DNA from: Desulfobacteraceae bacterium UBA5623 | GTDB lineage: Bacteria; Desulfobacterota; DSM-4660; Desulfatiglandales; Desulfatiglandaceae | NCBI GenBank assembly: GCA_002424495.1 | Contig: DIKH01000311.1 | Span: forward strand, 1,233-24,165 | Direction: 5' to 3' | Length of the DNA: 22,933 bases | Shown here: positions 16,573-22,933 of the stretch, piece by piece | Position numbering within the stretch: the stretch's first letter is position 1 | Layout of the letters: the number at the start of each line of letters is the position of its first letter | Position numbers and translations under genes: made by a program | Notes under the pieces: model-generated | The model's database searches: none | What the model was told of the DNA's origin: nothing | What the model saw: only the letters and a program-made list of their open reading frames with translations

Positions 16573-17001
16573 ATGGATTCGGGCAAATCGGACTTTATAC
16601 TACTGGACCATACAGCAGATCTGGGCATCATTGTGCGGGGCTCTGACACTAAAGATCTGTTTGAGAAGGCCGGTCTTGCCGTAATACATCTGATGATCGA
16701 CTCCATTCCTGACAGAGAAACCAAAAGTATAAGAATCTCTTTAAACGGGAATGATCTGGCCGAATTGATGGTCAACTGGCTTGGAGAAATCCTATACCTA
16801 TTTGAGGGAGAAAAAGAGATTGTGACCAGTATTGTCATTGACTCCATTTCCCCGACATATCTTGATGCAACCCTTAAGACTGTCTCCTTTGACCCGAAAC
16901 TTCATGACATAATGTGTGAGATCAAGGCGGTAACCTACCATCAGTTAGAGGTCGCAAAAAGGGATGACCATTGGGAGGCAAAGGTCATTTTCGATCTGTA
17001 G
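16573..17001 (+). CDS. Archease, activator of the RtcB RNA ligase
   Basis: The 142-aa product begins MDSGKSDFILLDHTADLG, where DHTADxG is the archease signature carrying the conserved acidic residue (Asp16 here). The end KAVTYHQLEVAK is also typical. Archease helps RtcB become guanylylated and turn over several times. The frame is open far upstream (to 16282), but the typical archease length and N-terminus favour the ATG at 16573. No ribosome binding site precedes it. An upstream in-frame ATG at 16483 would add 30 residues without family similarity. rtcB follows after 31 nt, the usual partner arrangement. Confidence 0.88.
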   Translation: MDSGKSDFILLDHTADLGIIVRGSDTKDLFEKAGLAVIHLMIDSIPDRETKSIRISLNGNDLAELMVNWLGEILYLFEGEKEIVTSIVIDSISPTYLDATLKTVSFDPKLHDIMCEIKAVTYHQLEVAKRDDHWEAKVIFDL

Positions 17002-17032
17002 CCTCTAACATTATAAACCAGTTTTTTATATT

Positions 17033-18478
17033 ATGACAATAAAATTAGAAAGCCTCGACAATTACAGATGGCTGGTCCCCAAAACAGGCCGGATGCGTGT
17101 TCCCGGGATGATATTCTCAAATCTTAATCTTATTGGCCTTCTCCAGGATGACCAGAGTCTTATCCAGGTGGCAAATGTCGCCACTCTGCCTGGTATTGTG
17201 GGCCATTCCCTGGCCATGCCGGACATCCACTGGGGCTATGGATTCCCAATAGGCGGTGTGGCGGCTTTTGATCTTGATGAAGGGATCATCTCTCCGGGCG
17301 GAGTGGGTTATGACATTAACTGCGGATGCAGGCTTATGACCACAAGGCTCCGGGCCGATGAGATCCGGCCCATGATAAAGATTTTGGTCTCTGCCTTGTT
17401 CAAGGCCATCCCCTGCGGTGTCGGTTCTACCGGACATATTCATCTTTCCAAAAGCGAACAGGCAAAGGTGGCCGTTCAAGGCGCAGCCTGGGCTGTAAAG
17501 AATGGTCTCGGAGACGCTGAAGATCTGGTTAGGACCGAAGACCATGGGACAATGGACGGTGCAGACCCCTCGGTGGTCAGTGAAAGGGCCATCAAAAGGG
17601 GTGAAGACCAGCTTGGAACGCTTGGCTCAGGCAATCACTTTCTTGAGATTCAGGTTGTTGACAAGATATATGATCCGGAAAAGGCAAGGGCCTACGACCT
17701 TTACGAGGGCCAGGTTACTGTTTTTATTCACTCCGGCTCTCGGGGCTACGGCTATCAGATCTGTGACGACTATCTGAAGGAAATAAGCAGGTCAATCGCA
17801 AGCGGCAAGCAACCCTTTGATCTGCCGGACCGTCAATTGGCCTGCGCCGGACTAAAGTCAGACCTTGGCCGGCGTTATCTGGCGGCCATGGCATGCGCGG
17901 CCAATTATGCATGGGCCAACCGCCAGATACTGATGCACTGGGCGGAAGAGTCCCTGCTTGAGACCCTTTCCATAGGCCCAAATGAACTCGGGATGAAATT
18001 GCTATATGACGTGTGCCACAACATCGCCAAAAAAGAGCTGCATACCGTAGAAGGAGACCAGGTCATGCTCTGCGTTCATAGAAAGGGCGCAACCAGGGCT
18101 CTTCCTCCAGGCCATATATTGCTCCCTGAGATTTATAGGTCTGTCGGCCAGCCGGTCCTGATCCCTGGTGACATGGGCACTTATTCATATGTGCTTGCAG
18201 GCGCCGAGGGCGCGATGACACAAAGCTTTGGATCAAGCTGCCACGGCGCAGGCCGCGTCCTCAGCCGCACTCAGGCGACAAAAAAGGCAAAAGATCGCTC
18301 AATCGCAAGAGAACTGGAAGACAAAGGAATCTTTGTTCAGGCCAGGGGCAAAAAGACACTAAAGGAAGAGATGTCAGAGGCATATAAGGATGTATCCCAG
18401 GTCGTCGAGGCAGTCCACGGATCAGGTTTGGCCATAAAGGTCGCCCGACTAAGACCAATGGGTGTCATTAAAGGTTAG
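17033..18478 (+). CDS. rtcB: RtcB, tRNA-splicing/RNA-repair ligase
   Basis: RtcB joins RNA 2',3'-cyclic phosphate (or 3'-phosphate) ends to 5'-OH ends using GTP and Mn2+. At 481 aa the length is normal. Active-site residues are all visible and numbered almost as in Pyrococcus horikoshii RtcB: Asp94 and Cys97 (GYDINCGCR), Asn201-His202 (GSGNHFLEI), His233 (FIHSGSRGYG), His329 (DVCHN) and the guanylylated His404 (GSSCHGAGR). HRKGATRA lies at about 349-356. The ligase should be active. It is encoded with archease upstream and a nucleotidyltransferase 2 nt downstream. In bacteria RtcB is used for RNA repair or stress responses; no tRNA with an intron is visible here. Confidence 0.96.
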   Translation: MTIKLESLDNYRWLVPKTGRMRVPGMIFSNLNLIGLLQDDQSLIQVANVATLPGIVGHSLAMPDIHWGYGFPIGGVAAFDLDEGIISPGGVGYDINCGCRLMTTRLRADEIRPMIKILVSALFKAIPCGVGSTGHIHLSKSEQAKVAVQGAAWAVKNGLGDAEDLVRTEDHGTMDGADPSVVSERAIKRGEDQLGTLGSGNHFLEIQVVDKIYDPEKARAYDLYEGQVTVFIHSGSRGYGYQICDDYLKEISRSIASGKQPFDLPDRQLACAGLKSDLGRRYLAAMACAANYAWANRQILMHWAEESLLETLSIGPNELGMKLLYDVCHNIAKKELHTVEGDQVMLCVHRKGATRALPPGHILLPEIYRSVGQPVLIPGDMGTYSYVLAGAEGAMTQSFGSSCHGAGRVLSRTQATKKAKDRSIARELEDKGIFVQARGKKTLKEEMSEAYKDVSQVVEAVHGSGLAIKVARLRPMGVIKG

Positions 18479-18480
18479 CA

Positions 18481-19302
18481 GTGCTGATGGAAACAACCAT
18501 AAAGACAGCGTCACTGATCCTGGCCGCCGGCAGAGGCAGCCGCATGAAAGACTATGATGGGACCAAGACCCTTCTGCCCCTTTCACCAGGGTTATCCCCC
18601 TATGACGGAAAAAATCCGATCCTGCTGGAAATACTGAATAACCTTCCCCAGGGGCCAAAGGCAGTGGTTATCAACCACGGAAAAGATGATATAATTGAAG
18701 CCACTCGCGGACTGGACCTGACTTACTGCGAGCAGCCGGTCTTAAATGGTACGGGCGGAGCCCTCCTGGCCGCCAGGAAATTCCTGGAGCTTCATCAGTT
18801 TGATCTGCTTATCATCACAATGGGGGATGTGCCGCTGGTCAGGCGCTCAACATATGCTGGCATGCTGGAGAATCTCAAAATCAACCGCCTTGCAGTGCTT
18901 GGCTTTATGCCGGATGACAAAAAACAATACGGGGTGCTGGAGGTGGAAGGCGGCCAGGTGTGGAAAATAACCGAATGGAAGTACTGGCGGGAATATCCGG
19001 TCAATATGCAGGAGAGCCTCAGAATCTGCAATTCAGGGATTTATGCAGTCATTAGAGACGATCTTATCAGGTATCTCCCTGTACTTGCCTCAAGACCTCA
19101 TATCGTGCAAAAACAGATCAACGGTGTGTTGACCGATGTGGAGGAATTTTTTATCACAGACATCGTGGAGTATATGTGCAATGACGGCCTTTCTGTAGGC
19201 TATGTGATCGGAGATGAAGACGAGGTCATGGGGGTGGACGATCTCCCGGCGCTTGAACGGGCTCAAGGACTCTTCATGAGAAGGGGAAACGACCTGAGAT
19301 GA
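18481..19302 (+). CDS. GlmU/sugar-nucleotide-type nucleotidyltransferase
   Basis: The GTG start at 18481 lies 2 nt after the rtcB stop with AAGG upstream; an ATG two codons later is possible. The 273-aa protein has the NTP-transferase signature LILAAGRGSRM (residues 12-22) with the usual downstream Lys (Lys29), PVLNGTGGALLAA, and a metal-binding GD in ITMGDVPL. It resembles the N-terminal uridylyltransferase domain of GlmU, without the acyltransferase beta-helix. Such enzymes transfer NMP from NTP to a sugar phosphate. The substrate is not predictable. Its placement in the archease-rtcB operon is unusual for a sugar enzyme and could mean another acceptor, though it may simply be a neighbour. 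Its stop overlaps an ATG in ATGA. Confidence 0.85.
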   Translation: MLMETTIKTASLILAAGRGSRMKDYDGTKTLLPLSPGLSPYDGKNPILLEILNNLPQGPKAVVINHGKDDIIEATRGLDLTYCEQPVLNGTGGALLAARKFLELHQFDLLIITMGDVPLVRRSTYAGMLENLKINRLAVLGFMPDDKKQYGVLEVEGGQVWKITEWKYWREYPVNMQESLRICNSGIYAVIRDDLIRYLPVLASRPHIVQKQINGVLTDVEEFFITDIVEYMCNDGLSVGYVIGDEDEVMGVDDLPALERAQGLFMRRGNDLR

Positions 19303-19447
19303 AGGGCTATTTGTTGAAATATTTCACTTTGCCAAGGGTTTTATCCTCAGCTTTGTCGTTGCTGTTTTTGCGGTGGCAATCTTTTCTGGGATGGTGCGCT
19401 TAAGTGCTGCTGTTGTGAGAAATAGCTATCCCCGGGCAGCCTCCTAG
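19298..19447 (+). pseudogene. Frame-disrupted small membrane protein
   Basis: A coupled ATG at 19299 overlaps the previous stop (ATGA) but runs only 34 codons to TAA at 19401. The adjacent frame, open from 19298 to TAG at 19445-19447, reads like a membrane protein: FVEIFHFAKGFILSFVVAVF, then AVAIFSGMVRLSAAVV, then NSYPRAAS. That frame has no start codon of its own. A one-base deletion, a sequencing error or a -1 frameshift would explain both. The stop shares CTAG with the stop of the convergent phosphodiesterase gene, which supports the open frame being the old coding frame. Confidence 0.4.
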
Positions 19448-19908
19448 ACGTTTAGCGTTATTATTTCAGGGATAAGCTCCTCAGCATTTACAATAACCCT
19501 GGCCATTGTCACAGGCAGAGAATATCTGCGTGGACCCGCGCTTCCAGGGTTGAGATAAAACACTGAATCTTTCTCCTTAAATTCCGGTTTGTGTGAGTGC
19601 CCAAAGATTATCATTTCAACTTTCGCTGCAGCCGGATCAAGATCAAGATGTTCAATATCGTGCAAGATATAGATAAAGTGGCCATGGATCTCGATGCCTG
19701 TTGTCAAAGGAAGCGCTTCAGTCCATTTTCCTTTGTCAGTATTGCCCTGCACGGCGTGAACAGGTGCTATCCGGCGGAGCTCTTCAAGTATGCTCAAGTC
19801 TCCTACGTCGCCCGCATGAATAATGATATCGCAATCAGAGACAGTTGATACCACCTCAGGGCGAAGAAGACCGTGGGTGTCCGATAAAATTCCTATTTTG
19901 GAAAGCAT
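19444..19908 (-). CDS. YfcE/MJ0936-like metallophosphoesterase
   Basis: The 154-aa protein has the complete two-metal phosphoesterase motif series: SDTHG (residues 9-13), HAGDVGD (about 31-37), GNTD (about 55-58), and GHSH (about 103-106), then NPGSAGPRR, typical of the YfcE/MJ0936 family. These are cytoplasmic phosphodiesterases, usually assayed on bis-p-nitrophenyl phosphate; the natural substrate is generally unknown. The ATG is clear but the upstream region has no strong ribosome binding site. It is transcribed towards the nucleotidyltransferase and shares a CTAG stop overlap with the small membrane-protein frame. It lies downstream of a strong terminator of the next minus-strand gene, so it has its own transcript. 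Confidence 0.93.
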   Translation of the reverse strand: MLSKIGILSDTHGLLRPEVVSTVSDCDIIIHAGDVGDLSILEELRRIAPVHAVQGNTDKGKWTEALPLTTGIEIHGHFIYILHDIEHLDLDPAAAKVEMIIFGHSHKPEFKEKDSVFYLNPGSAGPRRYSLPVTMARVIVNAEELIPEIITLNV

Positions 19909-19994
19909 ATATTATTAATGTCCGATCCCGGCGCTGGAGAAAGCAAGTGGATGTTTAGGCAAAAACACTATTACAAGGCATATAGTTAATCAAT

Positions 19995-20027
19995 AAAAAA
20001 GGCGGAGGCAATTAAATCTCCGCCTTT
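19995..20027 (-). terminator. Intrinsic terminator of the LamG-like protein gene
   Basis: GGCGGAG (20001-20007) pairs with CTCCGCC (20018-20024) around a 10-nt loop, extended by three A-T pairs. Read on the minus strand, the stem is followed by a run of six T residues (plus-strand A at 19995-20000). It lies 61 nt past the stop of the gene at 20089. Confidence 0.88.
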
Positions 20028-20088
20028 AATATTCAATGTTTGGTTTGGGGTTATCTATGCATTCATAAACTTCCTCTTGTAATTTCGA

Positions 20089-21474
20089 TTATGGCAATTC
20101 CACTCCCATAGAGGAAAGGATAGCGGATTCCAAGTCATTTATTGCGTCTTCAAGATAAGTCTTTATGGAAGCATCATCAAAGGTAAGTCCCTTTTTAATC
20201 GCCTTGGATTTCATCTTAATAAAGCTATCAGAGAATGCCTTGTCCGCCTTGGCTTTTGCTGTGCCAAGCCTGGTGTCCCTGTCTGCGGATTTATCCTTGA
20301 TGTATGCGCTATCCGCTTTAAGTAAGCTGCTGCATCTTTTTCCCGCGGCTTTAAGGAGGTCGTTGCCTAGGTTGATATAGTCCTTTAATTTGGTGGGGTC
20401 CTCGTTTTCCAGAACTATATGGTAGTAGATTTCATCATAAATACTTTTAAATGCATCATCAATCGTTGATCCAATTTCTTCCACTGAGCCGGCATCGCAA
20501 TTTATTCCTTTATTAACAGCCTTGGCCTGTGCCTTACCCCAACCGGTTCCAAACGTTAGCATTGCCTTGTAAGTAAAATCCTCAACCGGATACTTATCTT
20601 TTATGTCCTTTATTTCCTTTGCCCAGCAGTTGGTCAGGGCGTTGCACAGTGCGCTGGCGGCCTTGAGTTTCTGGCTTACGCATGCAGGATCGGAGGGAAC
20701 AGGCGCCTCTGTATTACCTAATGCCCTGTATTCATTCCATATCTGGACGTCTGCGAAGGTGGCGCCGGCCACGCTGCCGTAAGTGTCATACCCCCGCTCG
20801 TGGTTGTCCCCAAAACCGAAGTTGGTGCCGCTGGGGGGGTATTCCATCCCCCAGGGAAAATCATTTCCTGCACTCCAATTTCGGGCAGAAACCAGAATGC
20901 CATCAACCCAGATCTCGAAGTCATTGTCCGGGCCGCCCCAGGCATAACCCACGTTGTACCAGCGGTCAAACTGCAATCGGTTGGTATTGTCATAAGGATA
21001 ATCCCATACACCATTATACCATGCGCTCCACGTCAGCATTACCACGTCATCCATTTTAGAGGCGTGGCTGCTGAACGTGCCCTGCCCGTTATGAAAAGCG
21101 GTGAAGCCGTAATTATCCCCGAACAGCCATCCGGGACAAAACTCTACGCTGTCGAATTTGACCCGGAAGGAAAAGGTGCCATGGTTTCTGAAATTATTTA
21201 GCTGAGTTGTATCGGTGATCTGCCAGTTAATCAGGGCGTTCGATCTGGAATCATCCTCAGTACTGGTAAAGGTTGTGCCTTGGTCGGAGTTGACAATCCC
21301 CAAGACATGGGGGGATGCGCCATGGCCGTAGGTGCCGTCCATAGTATCAATGGCCGCGCCGCCACCGTAGTCCCCGTTAAGCATTGAGGCGCTGTAAAGC
21401 AGGTCGGCGTCAGCAGTCCCGGTCAGGCCGGCCAAGAGTGTGACAATGGCACAAATCCTAAATAGTTCTTTCAT
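20089..21474 (-). CDS. Secreted LamG/ConA-like protein with duplicated helical C-terminal unit
   Basis: The ATG at 21474 follows GAGGAGG at 5 nt; an upstream in-frame start at 21516 is less likely. Residues 1-23 are a signal peptide (RICAIVTLLAGL, cleavage near ADA). Residues 27-252 form a LamG/concanavalin-type beta domain (GTFSFRVKFDS; RWYNVGYAW; FEIWVDGILVSARNW; ATFADVQIWNEYRAL). The rest is helical and holds two related units, about residues 265-352 and 369-455. They share LKAA...C...L near the start, KAxxKGxxxDxxS in the middle and an acidic IDDA/INDLESAI end. LamG domains bind carbohydrates or glycoproteins. No membrane anchor or sorting signal is visible. It stands alone with its own promoter and terminator. 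The function is unknown. Confidence 0.82.
   Translation of the reverse strand: MKELFRICAIVTLLAGLTGTADADLLYSASMLNGDYGGGAAIDTMDGTYGHGASPHVLGIVNSDQGTTFTSTEDDSRSNALINWQITDTTQLNNFRNHGTFSFRVKFDSVEFCPGWLFGDNYGFTAFHNGQGTFSSHASKMDDVVMLTWSAWYNGVWDYPYDNTNRLQFDRWYNVGYAWGGPDNDFEIWVDGILVSARNWSAGNDFPWGMEYPPSGTNFGFGDNHERGYDTYGSVAGATFADVQIWNEYRALGNTEAPVPSDPACVSQKLKAASALCNALTNCWAKEIKDIKDKYPVEDFTYKAMLTFGTGWGKAQAKAVNKGINCDAGSVEEIGSTIDDAFKSIYDEIYYHIVLENEDPTKLKDYINLGNDLLKAAGKRCSSLLKADSAYIKDKSADRDTRLGTAKAKADKAFSDSFIKMKSKAIKKGLTFDDASIKTYLEDAINDLESAILSSMGVELP
20110..20370 (-). repeat. Second copy of the helical unit in the LamG-like protein
   Basis: This encodes residues 369-455. Key points shared with the first copy (20419-20682) are LKAAGKRC, SKAIKKGLTFDDAS and INDLESAI. 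The similarity is visible in protein, not as a DNA repeat, so the duplication is old. Confidence 0.6.
20419..20682 (-). repeat. First copy of the helical unit in the LamG-like protein
   Basis: This encodes residues 265-352. Matching points are LKAASALC, AKAVNKGINCDAGS and IDDAFKSIYDEI. A similar LKAAGK/KA.KKG pattern is seen in other secreted proteins of Desulfobacterota (recollection, not searched). Confidence 0.6.
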
Positions 21475-21543
21475 CTTATCCTCCTCGAAATTACTGTAAT
21501 AAAAATCTGGTGACACGATTTGTCTGGCTTTTGTTTAGCAATA

Positions 21544-21549
21544 ATTATA
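21544..21549 (-). promoter_or_regulatory. -10 hexamer of a candidate promoter for the LamG-like gene
   Basis: On the minus strand this is a perfect TATAAT, 70 nt before the ATG at 21474. No good -35 hexamer is seen at 16-18 nt, so an activator may be needed or the site may be chance in AT-rich DNA. Confidence 0.4.
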
Positions 21550-21811
21550 CCGAACATGACGATAACAATAGATGCCAAGTTTAGATGTATTTTCAATCAG
21601 TTGACTGGATTAAAAGAATCGTGTCGGCGGGTGTGTAAATTAATACCAACATTTATATATAATTTTTTTCTATCTATTGGTAAATATTTATACTGCATTG
21701 TAGAAAATATAAAAGATGATTTTGGAGCAGATTTTGAAGATATCATGGGAACATATGTTTGCCGGATAAGAAATGGATAATTTCAGCTGGTTATATATCC
21801 TTGTTGATCGC

Positions 21812-21868
21812 AAAGTTGATGAGTTTGTAAAAAGTCGATTTTCGACTTTTTACGAAACCATTAAAGTT
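21812..21868. repeat. Palindromic intergenic repeat
   Basis: The core is a perfect 12-bp inverted repeat (GTAAAAAGTCGA/TCGACTTTTTAC, 21827-21853) with a 3-nt loop. It extends outward imperfectly (TTGATGAGTTT against AAACCATTAA). The GTAAAAAGTC...GACTTTTTACGAAACCAT pattern recalls a repeat scattered through Desulfobacterota genomes (recollection). It could also end transcription, since both arms contain an A/T run. Confidence 0.7.
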
Positions 21869-21928
21869 GAAAGTCTGAATATCAATGTTATTTTTTAATT
21901 GTAAAGCCTAGTAAAGGAGGTATTGAAC

Positions 21929-22114
21929 ATGAATATCGAAATCTCCACGGAAGAAAAGAAATTTATGGGTAACATCCTTTCTAAAGAACTGGAGGATACC
22001 CGGGTGGAAGTCCACCGTACCAAAAATCATGACTATAAGATGATACTGAAAGGGGAAGAGAATATGCTTCGGAATTTGTTGGATCGTTTAAAAACAACCG
22101 AAGCACAAAACTGA
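21929..22114 (+). CDS. Small helical charged protein, 61 aa
   Basis: The ATG follows AAAGGAGG at 8 nt, one of the best ribosome binding sites in the window; the TTG at 21923 would overlap that spacing badly. The sequence (MNIEISTEEKKFMGNILSKE ... NMLRNLLDRLKTTEAQN) is highly charged and probably all helical, with heptad-like hydrophobics in both helices and a HRTKNHDYKMIL hinge. It has no signal peptide or cysteine. Small two-helix proteins of this style are common in Desulfobacterota, but I cannot name a family. It is monocistronic as far as the window shows. Confidence 0.7.
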   Translation: MNIEISTEEKKFMGNILSKELEDTRVEVHRTKNHDYKMILKGEENMLRNLLDRLKTTEAQN

Positions 22115-22255
22115 GTGGATACAGACCACCTGAAAGAGATAATTTTGTTCTGGTGATTAATTCATTGTCAGACCTGAAGTTATGACGTGAAAACGGTTTG
22201 GGAATTAAGTTCAGTATAGAAATGCGCTGACTATTCTGATTTACTCTGAACAGTA

Positions 22256-22273
22256 ACATGCTGTACATGCTGT
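22256..22273. repeat. Tandem 9-mer ACATGCTGT
   Basis: Two exact adjacent copies. It could be a regulator half-site pair or chance. Confidence 0.5.
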
Positions 22274-22600
22274 AAACGAATGTTCCAGGTCCTTTCATCA
22301 CAGGGAGGTTTCATATCCGCTCCTGTGCAGTGGATAGCCCGAAGCAGAATTCACGCCTTTACGAGAAAATTCATAATGTCTGTTGGTACAGGGTTAAGGC
22401 TGTTTTACTCAGTAGGCAGTCAATTTTATCTTAGATATCAAATAGTTGTTTTGAAAGCTCAGGGGAGTGAACTTTTTTAAAAGGGCATTCGTCTGGGAGA
22501 GGGTATTTTTCGTCCAACTTTTTGGGGCCACCTCACTCCTCACACTGTCAAAAACCCGCCGTATCAATGTATTATTTGACGGATGCATAACGTTGCATTT

Positions 22601-22615
22601 GTGTAATAATTACAC
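22601..22615. promoter_or_regulatory. 7-1-7 palindrome resembling a Fur/Zur/PerR-family operator
   Basis: GTGTAAT-A-ATTACAC is a perfect 7-1-7 inverted repeat. Its core GTAATNATTAC is shared with the Gram-positive Zur box, and the 7-1-7 layout with Fur and PerR boxes. It lies 253 nt before the pilT-like start. No regulator gene is in view. Confidence 0.35.
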
Positions 22616-22710
22616 CCTTATCCTTACTTCAGTGAAGCCTCCTCAACGACAGCGTTAATAACTGGCTGGAAATACAAAATATCATAGATTTCCCATCTGT
22701 CGTTTTTTTC

Positions 22711-22726
22711 TGGCATAATTCTTGAT
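22711..22726 (+). promoter_or_regulatory. Weak sigma-54-like promoter candidate before the pilT-like gene
   Basis: TGGCAT-N5-TTGATT has the -24 GG and the right spacing, but the -12 element is GA instead of GC. The expected start would leave a leader of about 130 nt. Confidence 0.2.
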
Positions 22727-22868
22727 TAAGAATAACAAAAAAATTTGAAAACAATTCGTGTTGCAATTTTTCTAACTGCTCATGAGTCAGGATCCATAAT
22801 AGCATCCTGGTTCCAGAGTAGTTACAGCCCTTTTTTCAGATATCCCTCTAAGGTGCAGGAGGCAGTTT

Positions 22869-22933
22869 ATGGCTGAGTTAGACAAGGTGCTCAAGGCGGC
22901 GGTCAACGCCAATGCCTCTGATGTCCATGTGGC
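22869..22933 (+). CDS. pilT: PilT-like type IV pilus ATPase, 3'-truncated by the window edge
   Basis: The ATG follows AGGAGG at 6 nt. The 21 complete codons read MAELDKVLKAAVNANASDVHV, matching the N-terminus of PilT-family retraction ATPases, where ASD[LV]H is highly conserved. PilT powers pilus retraction and twitching motility at the cytoplasmic membrane. PilU or another PilB/GspE-type ATPase cannot be excluded from so short a piece. Confidence 0.72.
   Translation, partial: MAELDKVLKAAVNANASDVHV

Larger units (their letters stand above)
21475..21928. other. Intergenic region upstream of the LamG-like gene and the 61-aa gene
   Basis: AT-rich 454-nt divergent gap. It contains a minus-strand promoter candidate (21544-21549) and a palindromic repeat (21812-21868). 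An 86-codon plus-strand frame (21520-21780) begins at TTG without a ribosome binding site, and I do not accept it as a gene. Confidence 0.6.
22115..22868. other. 754-nt non-coding region before the pilT-like gene
   Basis: No frame here has both a ribosome binding site and protein-like composition. It holds a tandem 9-mer (ACATGCTGT twice, 22256-22273), a 7-1-7 palindrome (22601-22615), a near-match to a sigma-54 site (about 22711-22726) and a weak hairpin CAGGAT/ATCCTG (22788-22809). It may contain an unrecognised RNA or a degraded gene. Confidence 0.6.

Noticed and set aside
21520..21780. 86-codon plus-strand frame
   Set aside because: TTG start without a ribosome binding site, lying in the promoter region of the divergent LamG gene; amino-acid content reflects AT-rich DNA.
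22280..22658. Two short plus-strand frames (22280-22480 and 22467-22658)
   Set aside because: No ribosome binding sites and no recognisable pattern.
22760..22868. Cyclic-di-GMP (GEMM) riboswitch before the pilT-like gene
   Set aside because: The conserved GEMM blocks (such as the GCAAAGCC segment) are absent.
1..22933. CRISPR array, tRNA, rRNA, transposase or phage genes
   Set aside because: No regular repeat-spacer series, no cloverleaf or rRNA sequence recognised, and no transposase or integrase motif in any long frame.

Overview
The window looks like chromosomal DNA of a Desulfobacterota (former Deltaproteobacteria) bacterium. The support is indirect: a complete Bat (aerotolerance) operon, an elongation factor G of the spirochaete/planctomycete/deltaproteobacterial 'spdEFG1' type that resembles mitochondrial EF-G1, an archease-RtcB RNA-repair pair, the start of a PilT-like ATPase gene, moderate G+C, and short palindromic intergenic repeats of a kind common in that group. 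The sequence alone cannot fix genus or species.

Layout. (1) Positions 2-10183, plus strand: one tightly packed chain of genes with ATGA, GTGA or TAATG overlaps. It runs from a parvulin-type prolyl isomerase (5' end outside the window) through a BatD/DUF4381-like lipoprotein, BatA, BatB, BatC, BatD and BatE, and ends with a CstA family transporter 9 nt after BatE. (2) 10240-11119, minus strand: a 53-residue protein and a two-CBS-domain protein. (3) 11332-14117, plus strand: EF-G translationally coupled to a RecA/KaiC-like P-loop ATPase. (4) 14121-14246: a 126-bp imperfect palindrome with 25-bp terminal inverted repeats fills the gap between convergent genes. (5) 14246-16451, minus strand: a soluble GAF-GAF histidine kinase and an eight-cysteine zinc-ribbon protein. 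(6) 16573-19302, plus strand: archease, RtcB RNA ligase and a sugar-nucleotide-type nucleotidyltransferase, followed by what looks like a frame-disrupted small membrane protein. (7) 19444-21474, minus strand: a YfcE/MJ0936-like phosphodiesterase, and a secreted LamG-like protein with a duplicated helical C-terminal unit and its own terminator. (8) 21475-22933: mostly non-coding, with a palindromic repeat, a 61-residue helical protein, a Fur-family-like 7-1-7 palindrome, and the first 21 codons of a pilT-like gene.

How the genes may work together. The Bat proteins (two von Willebrand A proteins with intact MIDAS motifs, two TPR proteins, BatD and a BatD-like lipoprotein) probably form one envelope complex. 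A prolyl isomerase sits at its head and a peptide or pyruvate transporter of the CstA family follows it. EF-G and the P-loop ATPase are coupled by an ATGA overlap, so the ATPase may have a translation-linked role that is not described. Archease activates RtcB, and the nucleotidyltransferase 2 nt downstream is the unexplained member of that set. I found no CRISPR array, rRNA, tRNA, recognisable transposase or phage gene. The best candidates for something new are the EF-G/ATPase pair, the nucleotidyltransferase attached to the RNA-repair operon, the LamG protein with the duplicated helical unit, and the palindromic elements at 1179-1266 and 14121-14246.
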